In this document: one piece after another, positions 6,193 through 14,154 of the stretch
Position numbering within the stretch: position 1 is the first letter of the stretch
How the letters are laid out: each line of letters opens with the position of its first letter
NCBI GenBank assembly: GCA_002296225.1
Contig: DBHR01000111.1
Coordinates: 1-17,938, forward strand
Reading direction: 5' to 3'
DNA: 17,938 nt
From: Acidobacteria bacterium UBA823
Lineage (GTDB): Bacteria > Acidobacteriota > Vicinamibacteria > Vicinamibacterales > UBA823
The notes under the pieces: model-generated
The model's input: the letters and a program-made list of their open reading frames with translations, nothing else
Database searches by the model: none
What the model was told of the DNA's origin: nothing
Position numbers and translations under genes: made by a program

Positions 6193-8019
6193 ATGCGACG
6201 GAAACAGCTTCTCAGTGGTTTTGCCGTGAGTGCCCTCGCAGCACTCTGCCTTCCGGTGCTGGCCGCGGTCGAATCGCCAGTGGCGGACGCCGCGATGCAC
6301 GGCGATGTCGAAACAATTCGCGTCCTCCTGAGAGATGGCGTCGATGCCAATACCGCACAGGGTGATGGCATGACCGCCTTGCACTGGACCGCGGTAAACG
6401 GCGACCTCGACACCTCCCGGATGCTTCTATACGCCGGCGCCAACCTCAGCGCGATAACCCGACTGGGTCACTACACGCCGCTCCACCTAGCCAGTCAGCA
6501 TGGTCAGGCCGACGTCGTCAAGGCGTTGCTCGACGCTGGCGCCAACGTCCACGCCGACACGACGAGCGGGGCCACAGCGCTCATGCTGGCTGCTTCGTCC
6601 GGCTCAGCGGCGGCCGTGTCTGCGCTCATTGAGCACGGCGCGGACGTGAACGCCCAGGAGTCTGGCCGTGGCGAGACCGCGTTAATGTTCGCCGCCGCCC
6701 ATGACCGCGCGGCGGTCATCGACGTCCTCCTGCGCCACGATGCCGACCTCACGATTGCATCTAACGTCTTGGATGTCGTCGAGATTGATAAAGAATTTCA
6801 GGCTGCGCGCCGAAAACGCGAGGAACGGGTGCAGGCTGAGCGAGAGGCCCTGGTCGAAGCGGCGCTGGCCCAGAATCCAGAAGCTGCTGCGCAGGAGCAG
6901 ACATCCGAATCTCCCACCGAAGAAGCGGGAGACGATGAACCTGGCCGGCCGAATCTGTTTAAACGCTTCTTCGCATGGGTCATTCCCGGCGGCGGGGAAA
7001 ACAAGGAAGAGTCCCAGCAACCACCACCGCCCTCGCGGCGCTCCTTCGCTCAGCTCGTCGGAAAACAGGGCGGCATGACGCCTCTGCTCTTTGCAGTCCG
7101 GCAAGGCCATACCGACTCGGTGAAGACATTGCTCGCCGGGGGCGCCGACATCAACGAGCAGTCAGGCGACGGGACACCACCACTCTTAATCGCAACGATC
7201 AACGGTCATTTTGATCTCTCGAAGTATTTACTCGACCACGGCGCAGACCCCACGATTGCCAGCGATGCCGGCGCGACACCACTCTACGCCACTATTAATA
7301 TGCAATACGCGCCACGAACGCTCTACCCCCAGCCGACAGCCTTCCGCCAGCAGCACGTAACGCACCTAGAGCTGATGGAAGCGCTCATGGCAGCTGGCGC
7401 CGACGTGAACGCCCGCCTCACGAAAAAGATTTGGTATTCGGGCTTCAACTTCGACCTCTCCAACGTCAATGAGACCGGGGCGACGCCGTTCTGGCGCGCG
7501 GCGTACGCCAGCGATGTCGAGGTGATGCGGTTACTGCGTGCTTGGGGTGCCGATCCCACATTCCGAACCAAGAAGACCCCCCGCCGCCGCCGTCGCTCTG
7601 ACCCGGAAGAAGATCCCTCTGGGCTTCCCCCGGTGCCCCTCGGCGGACCGGCGGTCACGCCGCTCCAAGCTGCCGCCGGCGTCGGGTACGGGTTCGGCTT
7701 TGCCGCGAATTCACACCAGTTTCATCCTGGCGGGATGTTACGCGCTGTCAAGTATCTTGTCGAAGAACTCGGCGCCGACGTGAACGCACGAGACCATGAT
7801 GGTTACACAGCGATGCATCACGCCGCAGCTCGCGGGGACAACACAATGATCGAGTATCTGGTCTCGGAAGGAGCTGACGCCACGTTCATCAGCCGTCGCG
7901 GTCAGACGACCGTTGACATGGCCAACGGGCCGATCCAGCGCGTCGAACCGTTCCCGGAAACAATGGCGCTCTTGGAAAGCCTTGGTGCCGTCAATAACCA
8001 CAATTGCGTATCTTGCTAA
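6193..8019 (+). CDS. Exported ankyrin-repeat protein, third gene of the DUF1592-DUF1552 operon
   Basis: I place the start at ATG 6193, not the in-frame GTG at 6181, because the ribosome binding site GGAGAGG (6183-6189) lies between them. The product has 608 residues. Residues 1-24 are a Sec signal (MRRKQLL, then a hydrophobic stretch, cleavage near VLA). About 11-12 ankyrin repeats follow in two blocks: five at about 30-190 (ALHWTAVNGDLD, PLHLASQHGQADVVKALLDA) and six or seven from about 295 to the end. They are separated by a charged, coiled-coil-like and proline-rich linker (about 195-295, with KREERVQAEREALVEA), and the second block has an Arg-rich insert near 460-470. The protein ends in CVSC. 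Ankyrin stacks bind proteins, so this is likely a periplasmic scaffold or partner for the two upstream products. The gap to the DUF1552 gene is 44 bases, consistent with co-transcription. Confidence 0.9.
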   Translation: MRRKQLLSGFAVSALAALCLPVLAAVESPVADAAMHGDVETIRVLLRDGVDANTAQGDGMTALHWTAVNGDLDTSRMLLYAGANLSAITRLGHYTPLHLASQHGQADVVKALLDAGANVHADTTSGATALMLAASSGSAAAVSALIEHGADVNAQESGRGETALMFAAAHDRAAVIDVLLRHDADLTIASNVLDVVEIDKEFQAARRKREERVQAEREALVEAALAQNPEAAAQEQTSESPTEEAGDDEPGRPNLFKRFFAWVIPGGGENKEESQQPPPPSRRSFAQLVGKQGGMTPLLFAVRQGHTDSVKTLLAGGADINEQSGDGTPPLLIATINGHFDLSKYLLDHGADPTIASDAGATPLYATINMQYAPRTLYPQPTAFRQQHVTHLELMEALMAAGADVNARLTKKIWYSGFNFDLSNVNETGATPFWRAAYASDVEVMRLLRAWGADPTFRTKKTPRRRRRSDPEEDPSGLPPVPLGGPAVTPLQAAAGVGYGFGFAANSHQFHPGGMLRAVKYLVEELGADVNARDHDGYTAMHHAAARGDNTMIEYLVSEGADATFISRRGQTTVDMANGPIQRVEPFPETMALLESLGAVNNHNCVSC

Positions 8020-8140
8020 TCCTGGCATCGTTGAAACATTAGCAGCCGCCTCGGTGGCATTCTCACAGGTAGACTAGGTCACTGTCCGCGGATTCTGAAA
8101 CACGTGGGCCCGGTTAATTTTCTTCACGAGGATGACGATT

Positions 8141-8854
8141 ATGACTAAGTTCAGACTATTTTTTAGTGCGATCGCCGTCGTAGGCGTTGCAGTCCTAGCA
8201 TCGGCTGGCTGCGCTACGCAGGATGCTGACCCGGCGCCTGACACCGATGTGGCGCAAAGTACTGACACGGCACCGGACACTGCGATGTCTTTCTTTATCA
8301 CCAGCACCGGCCCAGGTGACGGGGCAAACCTTGGTGGTCTCGGTGGCGCCGATGCGCATTGCCAAATGCTCGCCGAAGCATCCGGCAGCACTGGTCGCAC
8401 GTGGCGGGCATACCTCAGTCAGAACGCCTCCGACGGTCAAGAGACGATTAACGCTCGCGACCGGATCGGCAGTGGCCCTTGGTATAACGCCAACAGCGTT
8501 CAAGTGGCGTCGAGCGTTGACGACCTACACAGCGACAACAACCACCTCAGCAAGGAAAACAGCCTTAGCGAAAATGGCGAGATGATCAACGGCCGTGGCG
8601 ACGACCCGAATATGCATGACGTGCTGACCGGCTCGCAGCTCGACGGGACTGCTTTCTCGGATGGTGAAGATTCCACCTGCAGTAATTGGACCAGTAACGG
8701 AGCCGGAAGTGCCCAGGCGGGACATCATGACCGCCAAGGTGGAGGCGACAACCCCACGTCCTGGAACTCGGCACACGGCAGCCGGGGCTGCAGCCAGGAC
8801 GATCTGATCGGAACCGGTGGAAACGGGCTCTACTACTGCTTTGCGACCAACTAA
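8141..8854 (+). CDS. Lipoprotein with DUF1554/endostatin-like (C-type-lectin-like fold) domain
   Basis: An in-frame ATG at 8132 overlaps the ribosome binding site GAGG (8128-8131), so I prefer ATG 8141, giving 237 residues. The N-terminus is a hydrophobic signal ending at L-A-S-A-G-C24, an imperfect lipobox, followed by an Asp/Thr-rich linker. The domain starts near residue 50 with FFITSTGPGDGANLGGLGGADAHC and shows RAYLSQN, RIGSGPWYN, LTGSQLDG, CSNWTSNGAG, GHHDRQGGG, a WNSAHGSRGC motif and a final YYCFATN. The GxLGGxxGADAxC opening, CxNWT and C-terminal YCF resemble DUF1554 proteins such as the Leptospira endostatin-like surface lipoproteins, with four Cys likely forming two disulfides. A ligand-binding surface protein is likely; the ligand is unknown. 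Its stop overlaps the start of msrB. Confidence 0.75.
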   Translation: MTKFRLFFSAIAVVGVAVLASAGCATQDADPAPDTDVAQSTDTAPDTAMSFFITSTGPGDGANLGGLGGADAHCQMLAEASGSTGRTWRAYLSQNASDGQETINARDRIGSGPWYNANSVQVASSVDDLHSDNNHLSKENSLSENGEMINGRGDDPNMHDVLTGSQLDGTAFSDGEDSTCSNWTSNGAGSAQAGHHDRQGGGDNPTSWNSAHGSRGCSQDDLIGTGGNGLYYCFATN

Positions 8855-9324
8855 TGCCTGACCAGAAAACATTGAGCACCATTACCACGCTCGACACACC
8901 TCCCAGTGCTTGGCGCTCCGTGCTTTCGACAGAGGGCTACCGCGTGATGGTTGACGAAGGCACGGAGCCAGCGTTTTCGAGCGCGCTAGACACCGAAAAG
9001 CGTGACGGTACGTTCGTGTGCGCCGCGTGCTTCCTACCGCTCTTCGAGTCGGCGTCGAAGTTCGATAGCGGCACGGGCTGGCCAAGTTTCTTTGGGCCAA
9101 TTGAGGGCCGAGTTGAAACCAAGCAAGATTTCAAATCAGTCCTGCCGCGAACCGAATACCATTGCGTGCGGTGCGGGGGGCACCTAGGGCATGTGTTTCC
9201 TGACGGTCCTCAGCCCACCGGCCAGCGCTACTGTAACAACGGCGTGGCACTCCGGTTCGTGCCTGACAGCGAACCTCTACCCGGTCCTCGTGACCCATCC
9301 GGGAATGATGTAACAACCAGCTAA
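8854..9324 (+). CDS. msrB: Peptide-methionine (R)-S-oxide reductase MsrB
   Basis: This 156-residue enzyme reduces methionine-R-sulfoxide in proteins, using thioredoxin-like donors. All key residues are visible: zinc ligands C56-A-A-C59 and C104-V-R-C107, the substrate-site motif FDSGTGWPSFF, the GGHLGHVFPDGP loop, and catalytic Cys127 in RYCNNGVALRF. Length and motifs match single-domain MsrB. There is no signal peptide, so it should be cytosolic. Its ATG overlaps the stop of the preceding lipoprotein gene by one base (TAATG), which implies translational coupling. It converges with hutH, and the two stop codons overlap (TAA at 9322-9324 on plus, TAG from 9323 to 9321 on minus), leaving no room for a separate terminator. 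Confidence 0.96.
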   Translation: MPDQKTLSTITTLDTPPSAWRSVLSTEGYRVMVDEGTEPAFSSALDTEKRDGTFVCAACFLPLFESASKFDSGTGWPSFFGPIEGRVETKQDFKSVLPRTEYHCVRCGGHLGHVFPDGPQPTGQRYCNNGVALRFVPDSEPLPGPRDPSGNDVTTS

Positions 9325-10886
9325 CCGACGGCCCCGCTGGGTAGCTGCAACTCTGGCACCAACGCCCGACAACGCCCACCTTGCACCAGCCCCTTGATCG
9401 CCTCGATATCCGGGGCCATGGTCCGATCCCGGTCATAGGTTGGCACCAGGGCGCGAATCATCTCGATGGTCTGTTGGAGTCGGTCGGCCGTCTGAAGTGG
9501 CCGATGATATTCGACACCTTGCGCTGCCGCCAGTAATTCGATCGCAATGATGCCCGTGGTGTTGTCAGCCATTTCGGACAACCGCCGCCCGGCGAACGCC
9601 GCCATGCTCACATGGTCCTCCTGATTCGCCGAAGTCGGCAGTGAATCGACGCTGGCCGGGTGCGCCAGCGTCTTGTTCTCGGAGGCTAGCGCGGCCGCCG
9701 TAACCTGGGCAATCATGAAGCCCGACTCGACGCCACCGTGCTCCGTCAAGAACGGTGGCAACCCACTGAGGTGCGAGTCGACGAGAAGGGCCGTCCGTCG
9801 TTCCGAAATCGCGCCAACCTCAGCCACCGCAATCGCCAGCATGTCTGCCGCCATAGCAACGGGCTCCGCATGAAAATTTCCACCCGACAGCACCTCATCG
9901 GTTTCCGCGAAGATAAGCGGGTTATCCGTCACGGCGTTCGCCTCGATTTCGAGAATTCCAGCCGCCGAGAGCATAACGTCTAGGCAGGCCCCCATCACCT
10001 GTGGCTGACACCTCACTGAATAGGGGTCCTGGACGCGCCCGCAGTCGCGATGGGATTCACGAATCGCACTACCCTTCAAGAGTGATCGATACACCGACGC
10101 AACGGCGACCTGCCCGTGCTGGCCGCGCGCGACCTGTATGCGCTCATCGAATGGCACGTCACTGCCTCGTACCGCATCGACGCTCAACGCACCAGACAGC
10201 ACAGCGGCGGCAAAGAGGTCTTCAATTGCGAATAGTCCGACCAGCGCCAAGGCCGTTGACACCTGCGTGCCATTGACCAAGGCTATGCCTTCCTTCGGTG
10301 CGAGCTCGATCGGCGTGAGACCAGCGGCATCTAGCCCTTCCATCGCGGACAGAACCTCGCCTCGATAACGAACCTGTCCTTCACCGATGAGCACTCCGGC
10401 CAAATGCGCCAACGGCGCAAGATCGCCGGAGGCTCCCACCGACCCCTTCGCCGGAATGAGTGGATACACTTCGCATTCAAGCATCTGCGCCAGCGCATCC
10501 ACCAAGACACCCCTAACACCAGAGCGACCCCGTGCCAACCCAGTCGCCTTTAACAGCAGCACGAGCCGGATCACCGCATCATCCAGCGGGGCACCCACGC
10601 CCGCGGAATGCGATCGAACGAGATTCGTCTGAAGCTCTCGCAGATCATCGGGCCCCACTACGGTCTGCGCCAACTGTCCAAAGCCAGTATTAATACCGTA
10701 AACCACCCGCTGGTTACGCACCGTTGTCGCCACCACCGCCTCAGCGGCATCGATGGCCTCGCGCGTTGCCGCACCCAGCGCGAGCCGCACGGGTGCAGCG
10801 TAAACCCGCCGCAGCTCCGCCAGCCCGATCCGAGCGTTGGGTTCCGACAGCTCGATCGTGTGCAACCTTTGCCCCGTCTCACTCAT
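9321..10886 (-). CDS. hutH: Histidine ammonia-lyase
   Basis: HutH converts L-histidine to trans-urocanate and ammonia, the first step of histidine degradation. The 521-residue product is full length for the family. The MIO electrophile forms from Ala152-Ser153-Gly154 in SVGASGDLAPLAH. Other conserved parts are YGINTGFG (residues 63-70, with the catalytic Tyr), LVNGTQVSTAL, QDPYSVRCQPQVMG, DNPLIF, GGNFHAEPVA and PASVDSLPTSANQEDHVSM. The last group favours HutH over phenylalanine or tyrosine ammonia-lyase. Its ATG overlaps the hutU stop by four bases (ATGA on the minus strand), so the two are translationally coupled with hutU first. The enzyme is cytosolic. Confidence 0.96.
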   Translation of the reverse strand: MSETGQRLHTIELSEPNARIGLAELRRVYAAPVRLALGAATREAIDAAEAVVATTVRNQRVVYGINTGFGQLAQTVVGPDDLRELQTNLVRSHSAGVGAPLDDAVIRLVLLLKATGLARGRSGVRGVLVDALAQMLECEVYPLIPAKGSVGASGDLAPLAHLAGVLIGEGQVRYRGEVLSAMEGLDAAGLTPIELAPKEGIALVNGTQVSTALALVGLFAIEDLFAAAVLSGALSVDAVRGSDVPFDERIQVARGQHGQVAVASVYRSLLKGSAIRESHRDCGRVQDPYSVRCQPQVMGACLDVMLSAAGILEIEANAVTDNPLIFAETDEVLSGGNFHAEPVAMAADMLAIAVAEVGAISERRTALLVDSHLSGLPPFLTEHGGVESGFMIAQVTAAALASENKTLAHPASVDSLPTSANQEDHVSMAAFAGRRLSEMADNTTGIIAIELLAAAQGVEYHRPLQTADRLQQTIEMIRALVPTYDRDRTMAPDIEAIKGLVQGGRCRALVPELQLPSGAVG

Positions 10887-12583
10887 GCTTCTGACCCACT
10901 AGGCTTGTCTTCGTCGATCATCGGCAGCCTTAGCCCGTACTCTCGCGCGCACGCAACCGCTTCAGGATACCCCGCGTCGGCATGTCTCATTACACCGCTC
11001 GCCGGGTCGTTCCATAGCACGCGTTCAATCCGGCGCGCGGCTTCCGCCGTGCCGTCGCAGACAATAACTAAGCCGGCGTGCTGTGAATAGCCGATGCCCA
11101 CACCGCCACCGTGATGGAACGAGACCCAAGTGGCACCGCTTGCAGTATTCAGTAGCGCATTCAGTAATGGCCAATCCGACACCGCATCCGACCCGTCCCG
11201 CATCGCCTCCGTCTCGCGGTTCGGGCTGGCCACCGAGCCGCTATCCAGATGGTCGCGCCCGATCACAATCGGCGCCTGCAGTTCGCCCGACGCCACCATC
11301 TCATTGAATGCCAAGCCCAGCCGATGTCGCTGCCCGAGCCCAACCCAGCAAATCCTTGCTGGTAAACCCTGAAATTCGATCCGGCTACGCGCCATGTCTA
11401 GCCAGTTGTGTAGGTGCGGGTCGTCGGGGATAACCTCTTTGACCCGCTGGTCAGTCTTGTAGATGTCCTCCGGGTCACCTGAAAGTGCGACCCATCGAAA
11501 CGGCCCCACACCCCGGCAAAACAGTGGCCGAATGTAAGCCGGCACAAAACCGGGAAACGCAAAGGCGCGAGTGCAACCACCATTAAGTGCCATCTGCCTG
11601 ATGTTGTTACCGTAATCGAAGGTCGGGATCCCCAAGTCGTGGAAGGCGATCATTGCTCCGACGTGCTCGACCATCGATGCAATCGCAGCCTGCTTCACGA
11701 CCTCCGGTTCAGCTTCCCGACGCTCAGCCCATTGCTCAAGAGTCCACCCTGTCGGCAAGTACCCGTTGACTGGGTCGTGAGCCGACGTTTGATCGGTTAC
11801 AGCATCCGGGTGCACGCCGCGCTTCACGAGCTCGGGCAGGACCTCCGCAGCATTGCCGACAAGTCCGACCGATACCGGTTCCCGCCGTCCAACAGCTCCT
11901 TGCACAATCGACAGTGCCTCGTCGAGATCTCCTGCTCGTCGATCGAGGTACCCTGTCGCTAGCCGGCGTTCGACCCGGTCGGAACGGCACTCGACCGCCA
12001 GCAGAGATGCGCCGGCCATCGTCGCCGCAAGCGGCTGCGCGCCGCCCATGCCGCCAAGACCGGCAGTCAATATCCACCGCCCACGCAAATCGCCACTGAA
12101 GTGCTGCCGCCCGAGTTCGTTGAATGTTTCGTAGGTGCCTTGCACGATCCCCTGGCTGCCGATGTAGATCCAGGACCCAGCCGTCATCTGACCAAACATC
12201 ATCAGCCCCTGCCGATCGAGTTCATGGAATTTTTCCCACGTCGCCCAGTGAGGCACCAGATTAGAGTTCGCAATCAGCACGCGCGGAGCATCGGTGTGCG
12301 TTCTGAAGACCCCAACCGGCTTTCCCGATTGCACAAGGAGCGTCTCATCCGCATTCAGCGACTGCAGCGTCTCGACGAGGCGAGCGTAGCACGCCCAGTT
12401 CCTAGCCGCCCGGCCGATCCCGCCATAAACGACCAGGTCGTCTGGCCGTTCGGCGACGTCGGGGTCGAGATTGTTCATAAGCATCCGCAAGGGCGCTTCG
12501 GTCTGCCACGAACGCGCGTTCAAGCGCGTACCCCGCGGAGCGCGAATCGGCGCCCGACCGGCCGTCGCCTGTTCGATGACCAT
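10883..12583 (-). CDS. hutU: Urocanate hydratase
   Basis: HutU uses tightly bound NAD+ to convert urocanate to 4-imidazolone-5-propanoate. The protein has 566 residues from ATG 12583; a GTG at 12586 is also possible, but GAGG (12593-12590) is spaced six bases from the ATG. The active-site cysteine lies in FQGLPARICWVGLG (Cys413 counted from the GTG, Cys412 from the ATG), matching Cys410 of the Pseudomonas enzyme. The glycine-rich TAGLGGMGGAQPLA, the FDYGNNIRQMALNGG region, and GRDHLDSGSVASPNRETEAM and LLNTASGATWVS are all present. It is the first gene of the minus-strand pair hutU-hutH, and is divergent from hutI across about 150 bases. Confidence 0.97.
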   Translation of the reverse strand: MVIEQATAGRAPIRAPRGTRLNARSWQTEAPLRMLMNNLDPDVAERPDDLVVYGGIGRAARNWACYARLVETLQSLNADETLLVQSGKPVGVFRTHTDAPRVLIANSNLVPHWATWEKFHELDRQGLMMFGQMTAGSWIYIGSQGIVQGTYETFNELGRQHFSGDLRGRWILTAGLGGMGGAQPLAATMAGASLLAVECRSDRVERRLATGYLDRRAGDLDEALSIVQGAVGRREPVSVGLVGNAAEVLPELVKRGVHPDAVTDQTSAHDPVNGYLPTGWTLEQWAERREAEPEVVKQAAIASMVEHVGAMIAFHDLGIPTFDYGNNIRQMALNGGCTRAFAFPGFVPAYIRPLFCRGVGPFRWVALSGDPEDIYKTDQRVKEVIPDDPHLHNWLDMARSRIEFQGLPARICWVGLGQRHRLGLAFNEMVASGELQAPIVIGRDHLDSGSVASPNRETEAMRDGSDAVSDWPLLNALLNTASGATWVSFHHGGGVGIGYSQHAGLVIVCDGTAEAARRIERVLWNDPASGVMRHADAGYPEAVACAREYGLRLPMIDEDKPSGSEA

Positions 12584-12737
12584 CACTCACCTCGCCTTTG
12601 CCTACGTCTCGTCCACAAATCGCGCCTAGCCCAGAGTGGGCGCCGGCGGTCCGATCTGTTCAGCCCGCCAGCCGTGCAATCACAGATAATCTAGCCCCGC
12701 ACGCCTGGCATATACAGCCGTGCAGTTACAAGCTACC
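12584..12737. promoter_or_regulatory. Divergent hutU / hutI control region with a 10-bp direct repeat
   Basis: CAGCCGTGCA occurs at 12669-12678 and again at 12715-12724, 46 bp apart, in the only non-coding space from which both hut units can be driven. Weak -10-like hexamers on the plus strand are GATAAT (12685-12690) and TATACA (12711-12716), with no convincing -35. A small hairpin, GCCCA-gag-TGGGC, spans 12629-12641. No HutC-type palindrome is seen. The second repeat copy overlaps the upstream GTG candidate start of hutI, where a bound repressor could block hutI. Confidence 0.4.
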
Positions 12738-14030
12738 ATGCCCACCGGAATCACCGACACCATGCCGCACTGGGACGAGCTTTGGGTAAATGCTCATCTC
12801 GCCACGTTGACGGTGGCCGCCGAACCGTATGGCGCGATCCTCGATGGCGCGCTGGCCACAACCGGCGACCGTATCACCTGGGTGGGCCGGCGGGCTGACC
12901 TACCCGGCCCGCCCGAACAACTCGCCCGACGCGTGACCTCGCTCGACTCCGCGTGGATTACGCCGGGCCTGATCGACTGCCACACCCATCTCGTCTTCGG
13001 CGGCCATCGCGCCGCCGAATTCCAGCGCCGACTCCAGGGTGAGAGCTATGAAGCGATCGCGCGCAAGGGCGGGGGCATCCTGAGCACGGTCGAGGCAACC
13101 CGTGCCGCGACCGAGGACCAGTTGACAGCAGCCGCAACGTCACGCCTGGCAGCGCTCCATACCGAAGGCATCACAACCGTCGAAATTAAGTCCGGATACG
13201 GTCTGGACCTCGAGACCGAGTTGAAGATACTACGTGCGGCCCGCCGGGTCGCCGATGCGTTTCCTGGCACGGTGCGTACGACGTTTCTCGGGGCTCACGC
13301 CGTGCCGCGTGATTACGCCGGCCGCGCCGATGCCTACGTCGACCTCATCTGCCACCAGATGCTACCCCGCATCGTCGAGGCAGGCTTAGCTGACGCAGTC
13401 GATGCTTTCTGTGAGCGGATCGCGTTCACCCCGCAACAAACTGTCAGGGTATTCGAGGCGGCACGCACCGCTGGCCTCCCGGTAAAACTACACGCCGACC
13501 AACTCTCCGATTCTGACGGTGCGGCGCTCGCCGCACGGTTCAGTGCACTCTCGGCCGACCACTTGGAGCACACCAACGCTGCGGGCATCGAGGCCATGGC
13601 CAAGGCCGGTACAATTGCGGTATTGCTGCCGGGAGCCTGGTACTTCACACATGCGACGGTGGTGCCACCAGTCGACCAGTGCCGGGCGTCTGGGGTCCCG
13701 ATGGCGTTAGCCACCGACTGCAATCCGGGCTCATCGCCAGCGACCTCGCTCCTACTAATGCTCAACTTGGCCTGCACGCTGTTCAGGTTGACACCCGAAG
13801 AGGCGCTCAGTGGCATCACACGGCATGCCGCGCGCGCCCTCGGATTCGGCGATCGGGGCACCCTCGCGGTTGGGCAGCGCGCCGACTTGGCCTTCTGGGC
13901 GATCAGCGAACCGGCGGACCTCAGCTACTGGATGGGCGCTAACCCGTGCATCGGCGTCGTGTGTGGCGGTCGCTCGGCCCTCACCCGCCGCCCGGCAACG
14001 CTAGGTGGGTCAGGTCGAGCACGGCAGTAA
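12738..14030 (+). CDS. hutI: Imidazolonepropionase
   Basis: HutI hydrolyses 4-imidazolone-5-propanoate to N-formimino-L-glutamate, the third step of histidine degradation. It is a cytosolic metal-dependent amidohydrolase with a TIM barrel. From ATG 12738 it has 430 residues. Metal and substrate motifs are His82-Thr-His84 in DCHTHLVFGG, EIKSGYGLDLETELKILRAA, FLGAHAVP, LHADQLSDS, ADHLEH, LLPGAWYF and ATDCNPGSSP. The start is uncertain: GTG 12720, ATG 12738 and ATG 12762 are in frame and none has a good ribosome binding site. Family N-termini often begin close to the WDxLWxNA segment, so ATG 12762 (422 residues) is also credible, and a leaderless or very short leader mRNA is possible. The gene ends in tandem stops, TAATAA. 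Confidence 0.95.
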   Translation: MPTGITDTMPHWDELWVNAHLATLTVAAEPYGAILDGALATTGDRITWVGRRADLPGPPEQLARRVTSLDSAWITPGLIDCHTHLVFGGHRAAEFQRRLQGESYEAIARKGGGILSTVEATRAATEDQLTAAATSRLAALHTEGITTVEIKSGYGLDLETELKILRAARRVADAFPGTVRTTFLGAHAVPRDYAGRADAYVDLICHQMLPRIVEAGLADAVDAFCERIAFTPQQTVRVFEAARTAGLPVKLHADQLSDSDGAALAARFSALSADHLEHTNAAGIEAMAKAGTIAVLLPGAWYFTHATVVPPVDQCRASGVPMALATDCNPGSSPATSLLLMLNLACTLFRLTPEEALSGITRHAARALGFGDRGTLAVGQRADLAFWAISEPADLSYWMGANPCIGVVCGGRSALTRRPATLGGSGRARQ

Positions 14031-14039
14031 TAAAGTGCC

Positions 14040-14056
14040 GGTCAAGAATCTTGACC
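14040..14056 (+). terminator. Short perfect inverted repeat after hutI
   Basis: GGTCAAG (14040-14046) and CTTGACC (14050-14056) form a 7-bp stem with a 3-base loop, AAT, nine bases after the hutI stop. There is no T tract, so it is a weak terminator at best. It could instead be a binding site upstream of the next gene's promoter. Confidence 0.35.
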
Positions 14057-14094
14057 CCGATGTTTGCCACCGCGCCAGTCCAACGTTTTAGCTA

Positions 14095-14103
14095 TGCTAT
14101 ACT
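14095..14103 (+). promoter_or_regulatory. Extended -10 promoter element of the tandem paralogue genes
   Basis: TGCTATACT combines an extended -10 TGn with TATACT (five of six to consensus), 51 bases before the preferred start at 14155. No good -35 is seen, which is usual for extended -10 promoters. Transcription would begin near 14110 and could cover both paralogues. Confidence 0.45.
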
Positions 14104-14154
14104 CGCGCGTTCCCGGTCGAATACTGGCGAACCATGCCGTTTATGGGGGTGACT

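Noticed and set aside
8045..8058. Small hairpin (GCCGC-ctcg-GTGGC) after the ankyrin gene as the operon terminator
   Set aside because: It has a five-pair stem including a G-U and no T tract. Nothing else in 8020-8140 supports a terminator or promoter.
13334..13861. 175-codon minus-strand frame inside hutI
   Set aside because: It is fully antisense to conserved hutI motifs and its composition (Ser, Ala, Arg) is that of a shadow frame.
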